Origin: Clostridia bacterium
GTDB taxonomy: Bacteria > Bacillota > Clostridia > Lachnospirales > Lachnospiraceae
Length of the DNA: 64,000 nucleotides
Direction: 5' to 3'
Assembly: GCA_910576325.1 (NCBI GenBank)
Contig: CAJTIM010000021.1
Coordinates: 18,431 to 82,430, forward strand
Every line of letters starts with the position of its first letter. Position 1 is the first letter of the stretch. Positions 26,328 through 36,051 of this stretch are shown here, piece after piece. Under the pieces are notes generated by a model. It worked only from the letters and a program-made list of their open reading frames with translations. It did not search any database and was not told the origin of the DNA. The position numbers and the translations under genes are program-made.

Positions 26328-27078
26328 CGCGCTCTACCTCCGTCCCTTTCAGGTTCAGGCTTCCGTCCTCATTTACGGACACTTCAATTCCCCAGGCGCT
26401 CTTAATGGCATCCTCGGCATTGTGTGTCTGCACTGCATCCACATCTACTGCCAGACGGAACCGGATCCCGTCATAATCATTAACCAAACCTGCGCCGTCC
26501 TGGCCTTCGGACTCCGCCTCTGCAACTGCTTCATCAATACGCAGGAAATCGGAAAACTCCGGTGTCTCCGCCCCTACCGGAAGGATCTTGGTGTAATACA
26601 GCACGATACGCTCCCGGGTGGATGCCTCCATATCCTGAACCCAGCCCTGGCTTCTCAAAAGATTCAAGTCGATAAAGTCAGGAGACAGATCTGTCAGCTT
26701 TCCCTCCGTTCCGTCCTTTTCCCAGTACCGGTAAATCATAACGCGCACATATTCCTCAATGGTTCCGCTGTTTCTGACGCTTAAGCGCTCCTCGTAGCCT
26801 TTTCCCAAAATCAGCTTCTCATCCACTCCAAGCATCCCTGTCAAAAGCTCTCCGTTGGGATCTCCGTCCCATTTATCTCCGCTCCCCGTGTAATTCCGGG
26901 CACTGACAATGTCGTCGTTTTCAATCAGAGTTACACCGATGTTATCCATCTTAAGCTGCGCCGAATAGTTCTCACTGTAATAGGTCAGAGCCGCCTGGCT
27001 GCTTCCGGCCACGCTTCCAAGCAGAAGAAGGACTGCGGCGCCAAACAGAAATATGGTTCTATAATTCTTTTTTTTCAC
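26320..27078 (-). CDS. secreted protein, probable SipW-type client
   Basis: A 252-residue protein whose signal (FLFGAAVLLLLGSVAGSSQA) is followed by ALTYYSENYSAQL, reminiscent of the A-Y-F/Y-T/S-D/E-x cleavage region of TasA and camelysin precursors. The mature part contains LSVRNSGTIEEYVRVMIYRYWEKDG, a beta-sandwich-like stretch shared in style with the next gene. No anchor or sorting motif, so it may assemble non-covalently into a surface fibre. Function is inferred from context only. Confidence 0.68.
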   Translation of the reverse strand: MKKKNYRTIFLFGAAVLLLLGSVAGSSQAALTYYSENYSAQLKMDNIGVTLIENDDIVSARNYTGSGDKWDGDPNGELLTGMLGVDEKLILGKGYEERLSVRNSGTIEEYVRVMIYRYWEKDGTEGKLTDLSPDFIDLNLLRSQGWVQDMEASTRERIVLYYTKILPVGAETPEFSDFLRIDEAVAEAESEGQDGAGLVNDYDGIRFRLAVDVDAVQTHNAEDAIKSAWGIEVSVNEDGSLNLKGTEVERDE

Positions 27079-27081
27079 CTC

Positions 27082-27705
27082 TTAAGCCTCCTCTCCGCCT
27101 GACTGCTTCCCGTCTTCCCAACACTCCGTGTAGGGCAGGGGCTTACCCTCGTCATCATAGCGTACCCGTGTACACTCCTGAATCACAATTACGTTAAAGC
27201 TCTGGAGCAGCTCCTCTGTCCGGGCATCCACGGCCTCCGTGCCCTCCGGCAGGGAGTCTCCCGTGATTCCTTCGGTTTTTTGAAGAAGCGCTTTCAGCGC
27301 TTCGGCATCAATGCTGATCTCCAACAGCTTTGTCCGTTCCGCCGGGCCTACAATGCCGGTAAAATACCAGAAGCCGTCCTGGCCTTCCACCCATTCTCCG
27401 GCAAGCTCTTCTCCCTCATCCGCGCCCTGCTGATAAGTAAGCTTAATCAGCTCTCCGGCAAAAGCTTTCACGCGGACATAACAAGGCACCTCTCCCGTAT
27501 TCCCAACTCTTATTTTCTTTTTACCCTCATATTCCTCTTCAAGCTCCGTCTCCGGATTCTTCACTTCCACGGCCATACCGCCGCCGGCGGAAACATAGGT
27601 GGTGAAATATGCCAGTGATTTCCCTGCCGACGCCCACGGAAGAAGCAGCAGGGCCAGCGCGGCCAGAAGTATGGTGCAATTATTCCGCAGCATTTTCATT
27701 CTCAT
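27082..27705 (-). CDS. secreted protein, probable SipW-type client
   Basis: A 207-residue protein: a hydrophobic signal (LLAALALLLLPWASAGKS) is followed by LAYFTTYVSAGGGMAV, a good match to the LAYFTD-type site cleaved by SipW. The segment KKIRVGNTGEVPCYVRVKAFAG parallels the next gene's VRNSGTIEEYVRVMIY, suggesting paralogous fibre-type subunits. ATG follows AGGAG. It overlaps the preceding gene by 26 bases and the following gene begins 3 bases after its stop. Confidence 0.7.
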   Translation of the reverse strand: MRMKMLRNNCTILLAALALLLLPWASAGKSLAYFTTYVSAGGGMAVEVKNPETELEEEYEGKKKIRVGNTGEVPCYVRVKAFAGELIKLTYQQGADEGEELAGEWVEGQDGFWYFTGIVGPAERTKLLEISIDAEALKALLQKTEGITGDSLPEGTEAVDARTEELLQSFNVIVIQECTRVRYDDEGKPLPYTECWEDGKQSGGEEA

Positions 27706-28786
27706 GTTCCTGCTCCTCCTCTACTCCCTGGCTGTCCGCAACCTGATTCTTCACAATCTTTTTCCAGGTCCAGCCATGTGCGTTTGACGTGGAATCAAAC
27801 TGATTCACAACACCGGTTCCAAAGTGTTTCCCGTTGTAGTCATTGGTAAAGCTTACTTCCGCTGACTGTTCCGTTCCGTCATCAGCCTTTCTGGGCGGAA
27901 TCTCCACCACCTGTGTCTTCTCCCCTGCTGTCAGTTCATAGGCTGCTCCGCTATAGATCTCAGTCACCGTAACCTTTGCTCCTACGGGAATCTTCTCGAT
28001 TAAAATCGATTCCGTTCCTGCCTTGGTCATATCAAGCTGAACTACATTGCTGTATACGGTTTCGTTATCTTTTACCGCTTCCACCTGGAAAATAAACATT
28101 GCATCACCTTTATCCGCGTGATAATTCTCCAGTTTTTTTGTAATCCGCAAAGCTCCGTAGCGCGCCTGTCTTTCGGGCTTTAAGTTTACTGTTACATCAT
28201 ATACCCATTCTTCTCCGACCGCATCCCGGTTGGGAAGTGCAATCAGATATGGCTGAAAGAGATATTCATATGCTCCTGTCTGCACCTTATCCGTCCATAC
28301 CAGATACATACCGGCAGGCAGATTTGAAACCGTACCACTTCCATCTGTTACCGAAATGGTTTGATCCGCTTCACCAGGCTCCGCCGCAGGTTCTTTTTGT
28401 TCCTCCGCCGCCTCTCTCTCATTTCGAAGGCCCATAGTCTTTGCAGCTTTCTGCGCCAGATCTTCCCAGGCAGCAGCCGTACTGCCGCCCTCATCCATAA
28501 TCTTCTCCAGATCCTGCTCCAGGCTCTCAAACCGTTCCACGGTCTTATGCCGTCCGGTTCCGGTTATCGTCGCTATCTGGTACAATTTTACCGTAATTTC
28601 GGCTTTTTTCAGATCCTCTGCATATTCTTCATCACTCCCGGCCGCATCCACGGTAAGTGAACACGTCTTATCAGTTTCTTCGACCTTCTGTGCAAAAAGA
28701 TTCATCTGAGGCGATGCCAGGGTCAGACAGAGTGCGGCCGCCAGCACGGCCCGCAACCAGCCTCTTTTTCCGCACCTCGTTCTCAT
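27680..28786 (-). CDS. pilin-like secreted protein
   Basis: A 368-residue protein with a cleavable signal (VLAAALCLTLASPQMNLFAQ). The body holds two beta domains like those of sortase-assembled pilins: AEITVKLYQIATITGTGRH with SGTVSNLPAGMYLV (the NLPAGxYL motif of pilin D domains), then GALRITKKLENYHADKGDAMFIFQV (a DUF7601-like repeat also present in the giant adhesin). The C-terminus ends in an acidic tail with no LPxTG or membrane helix, which is odd for a pilin. Confidence 0.72.
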   Translation of the reverse strand: MRTRCGKRGWLRAVLAAALCLTLASPQMNLFAQKVEETDKTCSLTVDAAGSDEEYAEDLKKAEITVKLYQIATITGTGRHKTVERFESLEQDLEKIMDEGGSTAAAWEDLAQKAAKTMGLRNEREAAEEQKEPAAEPGEADQTISVTDGSGTVSNLPAGMYLVWTDKVQTGAYEYLFQPYLIALPNRDAVGEEWVYDVTVNLKPERQARYGALRITKKLENYHADKGDAMFIFQVEAVKDNETVYSNVVQLDMTKAGTESILIEKIPVGAKVTVTEIYSGAAYELTAGEKTQVVEIPPRKADDGTEQSAEVSFTNDYNGKHFGTGVVNQFDSTSNAHGWTWKKIVKNQVADSQGVEEEQEHENENAAE

Positions 28787-28805
28787 ATCTCCATTCCCTC
28801 CTTCA

Positions 28806-29621
28806 TTATCTTCTGCGACGGCGAACCAGCAGCCAGACTGTCATCAACAGCAGCACAGGCGCCATCAATATCCATGTTATCAGCATCGGCTTCATCTGCA
28901 TGGCATCCGCCGCCACTCCGGCAGGAGAGGCTTCCGACAGATTGCCAATCCGATGTCCCCGTACCAGCAGCCGGTGGCTGTTTACCCCGTAGGGCGTACA
29001 GGTTACCAGTGTGCAGTAATCCATCCCGTCCTCCAGGCTCAGATCCTCCAGCTCCTCCGGAAGCACGATGCGGATCTGATCCACCTCATAGGCCAGGCTC
29101 TTATCCAGCACCCGGAGCACAAATACGTCGCCCTCCTTTAATTGATCCAGATCCGTAAACAGTCTGGCCGAAGGCAGCCCCCGATGTCCGGAAAGTACAC
29201 AATGGGTTCCCGGCCCGCCTGTGGGCATTGAGGTTCCTTCTATATGGCCTGCCGCAACCCGCAGCACCTCCTCATCCACTCCATGGTAAATAGGAAGGTA
29301 ACAGTTAATTGAGGCTATTTCGATATAGCCCATAATCCCGTCTCCGGCCACATTGAGCAGCTGCTCGTATTCCTCATGCTCTTCCTCCGTAAAATGGTAG
29401 CGGTTGGCTTTGCTCCGCAGAGAGCTATTATACTGTTCCGCTTCCATCCACAGCTCCTCACAGGCCATATCGTCCAATTCCCCGACACTTTTTGTATAAT
29501 CGGCAATAGCCTGTGACTGCCGAACCCTGTTCCAGTAATCACTGACGCCAGGATACAGCAGCAAGGACACGCCTGCAAGCAGGATCCCTATTAAAATGAT
29601 GGTTGACAAATGTTTTTTCAT
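28806..29621 (-). CDS. class C (pilus-type) sortase
   Basis: A 271-residue transpeptidase with an N-terminal membrane anchor (about 7-25), a catalytic domain and a second C-terminal helix with RRRRR, the topology of pilus-polymerising sortases. Active-site elements are HRGLPSARLFTDLD (His), TLVTCTPYGVNSHRLLVRGHR (Cys and Arg). It should link sorting-signal substrates, here the LPEAG adhesin and the VQTGD protein. A GC-rich hairpin in the 65-base gap after the adhesin gene (about 29650-29675) may lower sortase expression relative to its substrate. Confidence 0.92.
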   Translation of the reverse strand: MKKHLSTIILIGILLAGVSLLLYPGVSDYWNRVRQSQAIADYTKSVGELDDMACEELWMEAEQYNSSLRSKANRYHFTEEEHEEYEQLLNVAGDGIMGYIEIASINCYLPIYHGVDEEVLRVAAGHIEGTSMPTGGPGTHCVLSGHRGLPSARLFTDLDQLKEGDVFVLRVLDKSLAYEVDQIRIVLPEELEDLSLEDGMDYCTLVTCTPYGVNSHRLLVRGHRIGNLSEASPAGVAADAMQMKPMLITWILMAPVLLLMTVWLLVRRRRR

Positions 29622-29686
29622 GCAGGATTCTCCTTGCTGCTGTATGCCCGGGAGGCCTGCGGCCCCCCTGACAAACAGTTTATTTC

Positions 29687-32600
29687 TTATTTCTCATCAT
29701 TCATGCGTTTCTTCACAATCAGGAGGGTTCCGGCGCCAAGCACCATAATTCCGCCCAATACATAGAAGATAGTGGTCCCTCTGCCTCCGGCTTCCGGCAG
29801 CTTATAGGAGCTTCGGTTGATAAAGGTAACGCTGTCCATATCTTCTTGCAGACTTCCTTCTGCCTCCGCCTGTTCCGTTTCTTCCGTCTGTTCATCCGTA
29901 ACAGCCAGAATTAATTCCGGACCTGCAATATAGGAGATATAGTAGCCATCCGTAGAGGTTTCCGCAACCTTCCATGTTACGCCGTAAGGCAGTCCTTTGA
30001 TGATCAGCGTCTCATCGGCTTTCAATGTAATCTCAGCCTTTCCGCCCTGGAAAGTAATCTCCTCCGGCTGTTCCGGCATCTCCGGTTCGGAGGGGGTAGC
30101 CTCCGGCAAGGACGTTCCGATCCGCTCGACTTGATATGTGCCGTCTACCTTAACCGCATCATTGCTGCCGGTCAGTGTTATCTCAAAGGTAAATGTCATC
30201 TCCTTACTGTTACCGCCGGATGCCAGCTTGCGAATTGCAAGGTCATGGAGCAGGGTATTTTGGAATACCGGTGCTTTATCTGCTGCCGTAACCAGTTTTC
30301 CATCCTTATAAACCCGGCCAATCTCAGCCTTAACCTCCGCTCCGCTACGTGTTACCAAAACCTCCACAACGTATGCACTCTCGTCATACTGTGTCGCTGC
30401 CGAACGGGAGGTTTCTTCCGCTGTCTCCCCGGACAATGCCTTCTGCAGAAGCTCTTCCATTTCCTCGGAGGCGGTGATTTCCGTAATTCTGTAATAGAAG
30501 GTCTGTTCTCCCTCTTTCAAATTCCGCGCCAAGTAAGAGAGCTTGAATTCTGCCGTTTCCTGTGCGCTTTCAGCCGGAGTATCTCCCTTCAAAGTAATGG
30601 AAATGCTTTGATTTGTACCTGCCTCTCCTTCGGGCAGCGCCTCTCCGTCCGCATTGCCTACCTGTTCCAGGCGGAAGCCGTAAGTATGGCTTTCTCCGTT
30701 CGGATTACTTAACAGCTTTCGAATCGGAATCGGCAAGGATATACCCTGTGTGGAGTTGGTCACTGTTATGGATATCTTCGTTTCATCCTCATCGTAAATA
30801 CTGATTATGCCGCTTACATACTGCCCCTTTTCAGAATCAAGAATCTGGGACAGATCTTTGGGGCTTTCATACTCAACCGTATAGCCGTCTGCTGATTCCG
30901 ATGTTTCCTGAACCGTGTATTTTGTTCCGGCCAGAATATTCTCGAGCAGTGCTGTTTCACCGGCTTTTAGTTTGATCACACCCGCTTCTTCAACAGCTCT
31001 TTCGACTGTCGAAGCTTCCGAATCTTCCGTTGCCGGAACAGTTACCTGATATGGCGTGCCGGCTTTCAGCAGTTCACCGTCCAGTGTCACCTCAAAGCTG
31101 AATTCACTGTCCGCAGCATCTTCGATTCCGTTATTATCCAGCTCCTTGGTAATTTTCAGTTTGCCCAGCTTTTCGGTCGTTACCTTATTGTCAAAGGTAA
31201 AGAAAGTATTCCCATCCAGTGCATAATAGACATCTGTCTCCATTCCTATAAATGACTTTTCACCTACTATCACTTCACCGCGCTTTGTAGTTGACTGGCC
31301 TGAAGCAGTGATTGTTCCATATTGCTCGATTAGTGCACTGTCAAACAGCTCTCGGATGTAATATCCGTTATTTACTACGGAAATATCCGGGAATACCGCA
31401 TACTCTCCGGCCTTTAAAGTGATGATACCGCCCGGGCCGGCCTTAGCGTCCCTTTGTTTTGAGTAACATCCGTCTTCATGCAAATGGCCTTCTGACGTAT
31501 CTTCGCTGCACTGAAGCTTCATTACATTATAAGATGTGCCTTCTTTCACAAACAGCTTCTCAGCTTCCGGCGCCGGTTTCTTACCATCTCCGTCCGCTTC
31601 CAGAACCTGGAACATGAAATCCGGATTACCCAGCAGTTCCTCTACTTCTTCGTTGTCCACACTCAGCTCTTTCCCAACTGCCAGTGTATTCTTCTTCAGA
31701 AGCGGGAAGTTGAAGTTCATTCGGCATACGCCCGAACCGGCCCCGCGCTCCATATAGTAGAATTTGAAGTTGTGAGCCGAATTGTCCTTAAATGTAGTAT
31801 AGTTTCCACTTGCATCTGTTTTCAGCATCCGATCCAGAGTCGCCTTAATCTGCTCTCCTGTCTTTCCCTGAGCCTCAAGCGCTCTTCTAATAGCATCTTC
31901 AAAAGATTCCGTAACATTGGCCGTTGTGCTTACATCTCCGTTATCCTTAACCAAATCATAGTAGTGAATCTTTCCGTTTACAAAATCAAGTGTACCTCCT
32001 ACATGACGGTGGATGCCCGACAGATTCATAAACATCATTCCGTCTACATATACCCACACATCGTCGTCACCGGTAAAGTAGAATTCCATGGGTATATCAC
32101 CTGTTGTACCTGTAAGGCCGTTAGCAGGCTGCCTGAAATTCATCTCCATGGTCATGCCAAAGAAGAAGTTTGTTGCCTCATCATAGTCGATAGAATATAT
32201 TTTTTCTAATTCTTCAGACGTCCAATCGATTTTCGGTATGCCAACCGCTTTAAAATATGCATTTATCGCATCTGTACCGCCCCATGTTTTTCCATCAAAC
32301 TTTTTATCCATGGCAGCAACAAATTCTTCCAGTTTTTGGCTGAGTATCAAGTAATCGTCGCCTAATCCAAGCGCATTTTCCTCTGCCTTTACCTTGGCCG
32401 TTGCGGCTATAGTCAGGAAATAATCCCTGTCAATTTCACTTGCATTCAACGTTTGAGTCCGAATACTGTTAAACGGAAGGAAATTGCCAAAGGGGTACAT
32501 CATGTAATTTGAAGAAATCAGAGCGTCATATACTATGAACCGGTTGTTGCCGTCAAACTCCGCATGATTTTCACGGCTGTTAAAGGTATACGCTCCCGTT

Positions 32601-34945
32601 TCTTCATTGTGCCGGAACAAGCCGTCAAGCCCGTCTCCGTTTTTCCGTGTTGCATAGCTGCTGTTGCTAAACAAATAATCAAGGCTGGTTCCGTCGGATA
32701 GCTGCGGATAACCATTTTCACTCAGGTTCGGAGACATTGGATTTGTGGTTCCATTTAATCCGCTTAAGGGCTTATCAGCGCCGTCCGGATGCATTGCATT
32801 GATACTGCCTCCCTTATTTACCAGGCTTCGTTCGGGCACCTTCAGATCACTTGTAATGTTATTTCCAAAATTATAGGAAGTTCCCCATGGGTAATTGTCC
32901 AAATTAATCTCGTTTAATGTACCTCCATCCTGCTGGAAGCCCGGATACTTCTTATCGCTTCTGTAAAGATCGTTGATATTAGTACCATAATCATACAGAT
33001 TGATCTCAATCAGTTCCGCTGTGCTTGCCACATCTTTTGCAATCGGTACATCGTTATTTCTGGGTTCCTTAGGTCCTATCATCTCAGAGCCGATGGCAAC
33101 CGTACCAAAACCGGATGGGCTGGAATCCAAAATAAGATCCTTAAAGGACGGTACTTTTAAATTAAATTCTACGTAATCCCCTTTTTCGATATCTTCTATA
33201 AAGGGTTCTGTATTCGGATTGCTATTTATAAACAAAATACAGCCGTCTTTAGGTATTTCTTTTTCATTCTTTGATTGTCCACTGCCAGCCGGGTATATTT
33301 CACTAATAACATATTTACCGGTTTCTTCGTCTTCCGATTCTTCCGGTTCCACTACAAAACCAACACAGTATGCAAAGGTTACGGACGGATATGTCGTACA
33401 CACATCCTTCACCTTTTTGTTATCGCCATGTACCAAATAACAGCCGGTGTCCACACCCCCCATGCAATTAACTGCATATATTGTCCATTCTTTTGTATCA
33501 CTCACTAAAGACATCTCTGAACTTTCCCAGAGCCAGCTCAGCTCTATAAGCTTCTGCGCATTTGCCACATACTGCTGTAGTTCATCCAATTCTTCGTAAT
33601 AATTGTATACGGTTCCCGCTTCAAAAGCTGTCTCCACATAATACGCTTCGTAGCCTTCCTCATCCCCTGCCGCATCATAAGCTTCAAGCTGGGCTCCCAG
33701 CTCCTCATAAGTGGGCAGCTCCTCGATCATCCGGGCTACCATAAGAATTCTTTCTCTGTCTTCCTCGGATACCTCCGGACTGATATAACATTCAAAGATA
33801 TGGGTATGCTCTTCCAAGCCGCAAGCCAAAACGCGCTCTCCGGCCTCATTTTCCTCGTAACACTTATCATCATGGATATGTGACTGCAATCCGCAGTAAG
33901 TGATTCCTATATTACATTCATCTGTATGTATATGCTCTTCCAGACCGCAGATCATACCTTCCTCATAACAGTCTTCCGTATGCTCATGTTCCTGAAAGCA
34001 CTCTTCTCCGTGGGTATGCTCCCCAATCTCCGGCAAATCGCAGACCAGTCTGCGTTCTCCGTCCGGATTCTCCTCATAGCAGCCGTCACCGTGTTCATGA
34101 AGAATCACTTCCTCTTCTCCGCAGACAAGCTCTTTTACCACGCCGCGGCAAGCCTCCGTGTGGGTATGAGAGTCGAGCTTCTCCTCCTGGCCGCAGGTCA
34201 GTTCCCGTTCTGTAGTATAGCAGGAATCGTCATGCTGATGTCCGCCACCCTCTTCCTGGCCGCAGGTCTGCTCCTTTACGGTCTCATAGCAGGAGTCGTC
34301 ATGCGTATGCTCCTCCCCTTCCTCAGTTCCGCAAATCAGTTTCTGCTCTTCGGTATAGCACTCATCCCCATGAGTATGGCCTTCGCTCTCTTCCTGACCG
34401 CAGGTCATCTCACTGTGCTCCGTATAGCAGGCATCCGTATGGGCATGACTCTCCGACTCCTCCTGGCCGCAGACATAACCGCTGTCATTGATCCGGTAGC
34501 AGTTCTCCGTATGCTCATGCTCCTCTGCCTCGGAAAGGGGACAGATCAGTTCTCCGTTCTCATAGCAGGCATCCGTATGGGCATGAACCGCAAAATCCAC
34601 ATAACCGCAGACGATCTCTCCGTCTCCACCATAACACCCGTCCGTATGCTCATGCAGTTCCTCCGCAAAGGTACAGTGAAGCTCTGTGGTGATCGGTTCT
34701 TTCGTGTCATCCCCTGCTCCTACTTTGCCGCAGATCAAAGCCTGACCGTAGCATGCATCAGTATGCGTATGTTCTTCCAATCCGCACGAAGCCTGCCCTT
34801 CCATGGTCAAAGCCGGTCTGAGCATCGCATACCCCGTTACAACCACAACGCCTGCGCCCAACACGGCCAGGACCTTTCTCCAACGCTTGTTTTTTCCCTG
34901 TTCACGCAGAAATTTTCCTGCTTTCTTCCACATCGAAGACTCCAT
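29687..34945 (-). CDS. giant sortase-anchored adhesin with His/Cys repeat array
   Basis: A 1752-residue surface protein. It has a long signal/membrane segment (about 24-48) and then, from about 53 to 395, fifteen copies of a HxHxxxC unit alternating with CG-EE or C-L-P segments. Around 835-1110 lies a fibro-slime/PA14-like domain (FYFTGDDDVWVYVDG, LSGIHRHVGG). One stray unit (GHLHEDGCY) occurs near 1152. From about 1265 there are pilin/Cna-like beta domains (GKLKITKELDNNGIED). It ends KLPEAGG, hydrophobic helix, KKRMNDEK, a class C-type sorting signal. AGGAGG precedes ATG. Probably the tip or main adhesin of the structure. Confidence 0.88.
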   Translation of the reverse strand: MESSMWKKAGKFLREQGKNKRWRKVLAVLGAGVVVVTGYAMLRPALTMEGQASCGLEEHTHTDACYGQALICGKVGAGDDTKEPITTELHCTFAEELHEHTDGCYGGDGEIVCGYVDFAVHAHTDACYENGELICPLSEAEEHEHTENCYRINDSGYVCGQEESESHAHTDACYTEHSEMTCGQEESEGHTHGDECYTEEQKLICGTEEGEEHTHDDSCYETVKEQTCGQEEGGGHQHDDSCYTTERELTCGQEEKLDSHTHTEACRGVVKELVCGEEEVILHEHGDGCYEENPDGERRLVCDLPEIGEHTHGEECFQEHEHTEDCYEEGMICGLEEHIHTDECNIGITYCGLQSHIHDDKCYEENEAGERVLACGLEEHTHIFECYISPEVSEEDRERILMVARMIEELPTYEELGAQLEAYDAAGDEEGYEAYYVETAFEAGTVYNYYEELDELQQYVANAQKLIELSWLWESSEMSLVSDTKEWTIYAVNCMGGVDTGCYLVHGDNKKVKDVCTTYPSVTFAYCVGFVVEPEESEDEETGKYVISEIYPAGSGQSKNEKEIPKDGCILFINSNPNTEPFIEDIEKGDYVEFNLKVPSFKDLILDSSPSGFGTVAIGSEMIGPKEPRNNDVPIAKDVASTAELIEINLYDYGTNINDLYRSDKKYPGFQQDGGTLNEINLDNYPWGTSYNFGNNITSDLKVPERSLVNKGGSINAMHPDGADKPLSGLNGTTNPMSPNLSENGYPQLSDGTSLDYLFSNSSYATRKNGDGLDGLFRHNEETGAYTFNSRENHAEFDGNNRFIVYDALISSNYMMYPFGNFLPFNSIRTQTLNASEIDRDYFLTIAATAKVKAEENALGLGDDYLILSQKLEEFVAAMDKKFDGKTWGGTDAINAYFKAVGIPKIDWTSEELEKIYSIDYDEATNFFFGMTMEMNFRQPANGLTGTTGDIPMEFYFTGDDDVWVYVDGMMFMNLSGIHRHVGGTLDFVNGKIHYYDLVKDNGDVSTTANVTESFEDAIRRALEAQGKTGEQIKATLDRMLKTDASGNYTTFKDNSAHNFKFYYMERGAGSGVCRMNFNFPLLKKNTLAVGKELSVDNEEVEELLGNPDFMFQVLEADGDGKKPAPEAEKLFVKEGTSYNVMKLQCSEDTSEGHLHEDGCYSKQRDAKAGPGGIITLKAGEYAVFPDISVVNNGYYIRELFDSALIEQYGTITASGQSTTKRGEVIVGEKSFIGMETDVYYALDGNTFFTFDNKVTTEKLGKLKITKELDNNGIEDAADSEFSFEVTLDGELLKAGTPYQVTVPATEDSEASTVERAVEEAGVIKLKAGETALLENILAGTKYTVQETSESADGYTVEYESPKDLSQILDSEKGQYVSGIISIYDEDETKISITVTNSTQGISLPIPIRKLLSNPNGESHTYGFRLEQVGNADGEALPEGEAGTNQSISITLKGDTPAESAQETAEFKLSYLARNLKEGEQTFYYRITEITASEEMEELLQKALSGETAEETSRSAATQYDESAYVVEVLVTRSGAEVKAEIGRVYKDGKLVTAADKAPVFQNTLLHDLAIRKLASGGNSKEMTFTFEITLTGSNDAVKVDGTYQVERIGTSLPEATPSEPEMPEQPEEITFQGGKAEITLKADETLIIKGLPYGVTWKVAETSTDGYYISYIAGPELILAVTDEQTEETEQAEAEGSLQEDMDSVTFINRSSYKLPEAGGRGTTIFYVLGGIMVLGAGTLLIVKKRMNDEK

Positions 34946-34979
34946 AAGAAATGCCTCCTTTTTTTATTGCAACTCACTG

Positions 34980-35567
34980 TTATCTAACTGTGCCAAAAGC
35001 CTTTAAGGGCCAGACACGAAACACAAGCTTTCCTATCAGCTGCTCCTCGGACACACAGCCCACGGCCGTGCTCCGACTGTCCACGGAAACGCTTCTGTGA
35101 TCGCCCATAACGAAGATACGGTTATCCGGAACCTGGTAGGGCAGCTTAATATCACATTCGCCTACATCCCGTTCCGCCAGATAAGGTTCATCCAGCAGTA
35201 TATCGTTCACATATACATTTCCTTCTTTATCTATATCCACCCATTCACCCGGCATGGCTATGACACGTTTAACAAGAATCTTATTATTATAGTAAAATGC
35301 CACTACATCTCCCTGCTTTACGTCCGCAGCCTTCACGGTGGCGACCACATCGCCGTCATACAATGCCGGGTTCATACTTGCTCCGTTTATCTGAAGCACC
35401 GGCATCAGCAAAGTGGCTATCAGAACGGCTACGGCCGCTATCACCGCCAGCGTGCCGGCTGTACTTGTCAGCACACGTTTATACCGGTTTTGATACTTTA
35501 CTCTTTTCAGCTCTTCCTCCAGCTCGGAGAGCTCCGGCACCGTTGTTATTGTCTTCTTATTCTTCAT
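34980..35567 (-). CDS. signal peptidase I (Ser-Lys type)
   Basis: A 195-residue bacterial-type signal peptidase. One N-terminal membrane helix (about 33-53) precedes GASMNPALYDGDVV (catalytic Ser in box B) and KILVKRVIAMPGEWV (catalytic Lys, box D), then VMGDHRSVSVDSR (box E, where the usual GDNR N is H). This is the ordinary LepB/SipS mechanism, distinct from the Ser-His enzyme at the other end of the cluster. Dedicated signal peptidases are common in pilus islands. It overlaps the upstream gene by 11 bases. Confidence 0.9.
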   Translation of the reverse strand: MKNKKTITTVPELSELEEELKRVKYQNRYKRVLTSTAGTLAVIAAVAVLIATLLMPVLQINGASMNPALYDGDVVATVKAADVKQGDVVAFYYNNKILVKRVIAMPGEWVDIDKEGNVYVNDILLDEPYLAERDVGECDIKLPYQVPDNRIFVMGDHRSVSVDSRSTAVGCVSEEQLIGKLVFRVWPLKAFGTVR

Positions 35568-36051
35568 AACTTTCCTCGCCGCCGTCGTCCGCTTTCTGTT
35601 GGGGAGAATTCAGCATCCGCTCGCAGCGTCTGCGCGTCTCCTCTTCCAGTATCCGGCACTGTTCACGCGCTTCCTCCTCCAGCCTCCGGCGTTCCTCCTG
35701 AGCGCTGTTCAGTATTACCTCCGCGCCTCTTCTGGCCTTTTCCAGAATCTCATCCGCCTTCTTCTTGTTCTCTTCCTCCCACTGAGCATACTGCCTTTGC
35801 TGACGCTCACTCAGTTCTCTGATGTTTTCCATATACTGGGCTGAGGCTGCCTCCGCCGCCTCAAAAACTCCGTTTAATGCCAAAGCCGCTTCCGCTATGG
35901 AGCCGGCCTCATTCACGACAAGCTTCCGTTCCTCGAGACGGGCCTCCGCCTCGGCCAGACGCTCCCTGACTTCCTCCAGCTCCCTGCCCTGAGCCACCAT
36001 AAGCTCCAAAAGCTGGGAACGCCCCAGTTTCTTTAAGTCTTTCCCTGTCAT
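35557..36051 (-). CDS. coiled-coil protein of pilus locus
   Basis: A 164-residue, highly charged, nearly all-helical cytoplasmic protein (LKKLGRSQLLELMVAQGREL, then long Glu/Arg heptads and RRLEEEAREQCRILEEETRRRCE). No signal or membrane segment. The pattern resembles DivIVA- or apolipoprotein-like scaffolds. It is sandwiched with 4- and 11-base overlaps between two other small genes, so it is very likely coexpressed; it may organise the assembly site. No catalytic function suggested. Confidence 0.7.
   Translation of the reverse strand: MTGKDLKKLGRSQLLELMVAQGRELEEVRERLAEAEARLEERKLVVNEAGSIAEAALALNGVFEAAEAASAQYMENIRELSERQQRQYAQWEEENKKKADEILEKARRGAEVILNSAQEERRRLEEEAREQCRILEEETRRRCERMLNSPQQKADDGGEESYEE

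Noticed and set aside
33926..34987. A 353-codon rightward open frame rich in Met, Leu and Phe
   Set aside because: It is the exact antisense of the His/Cys array of the giant adhesin, has no suitable ribosome binding site, and its periodicity mirrors the repeat.
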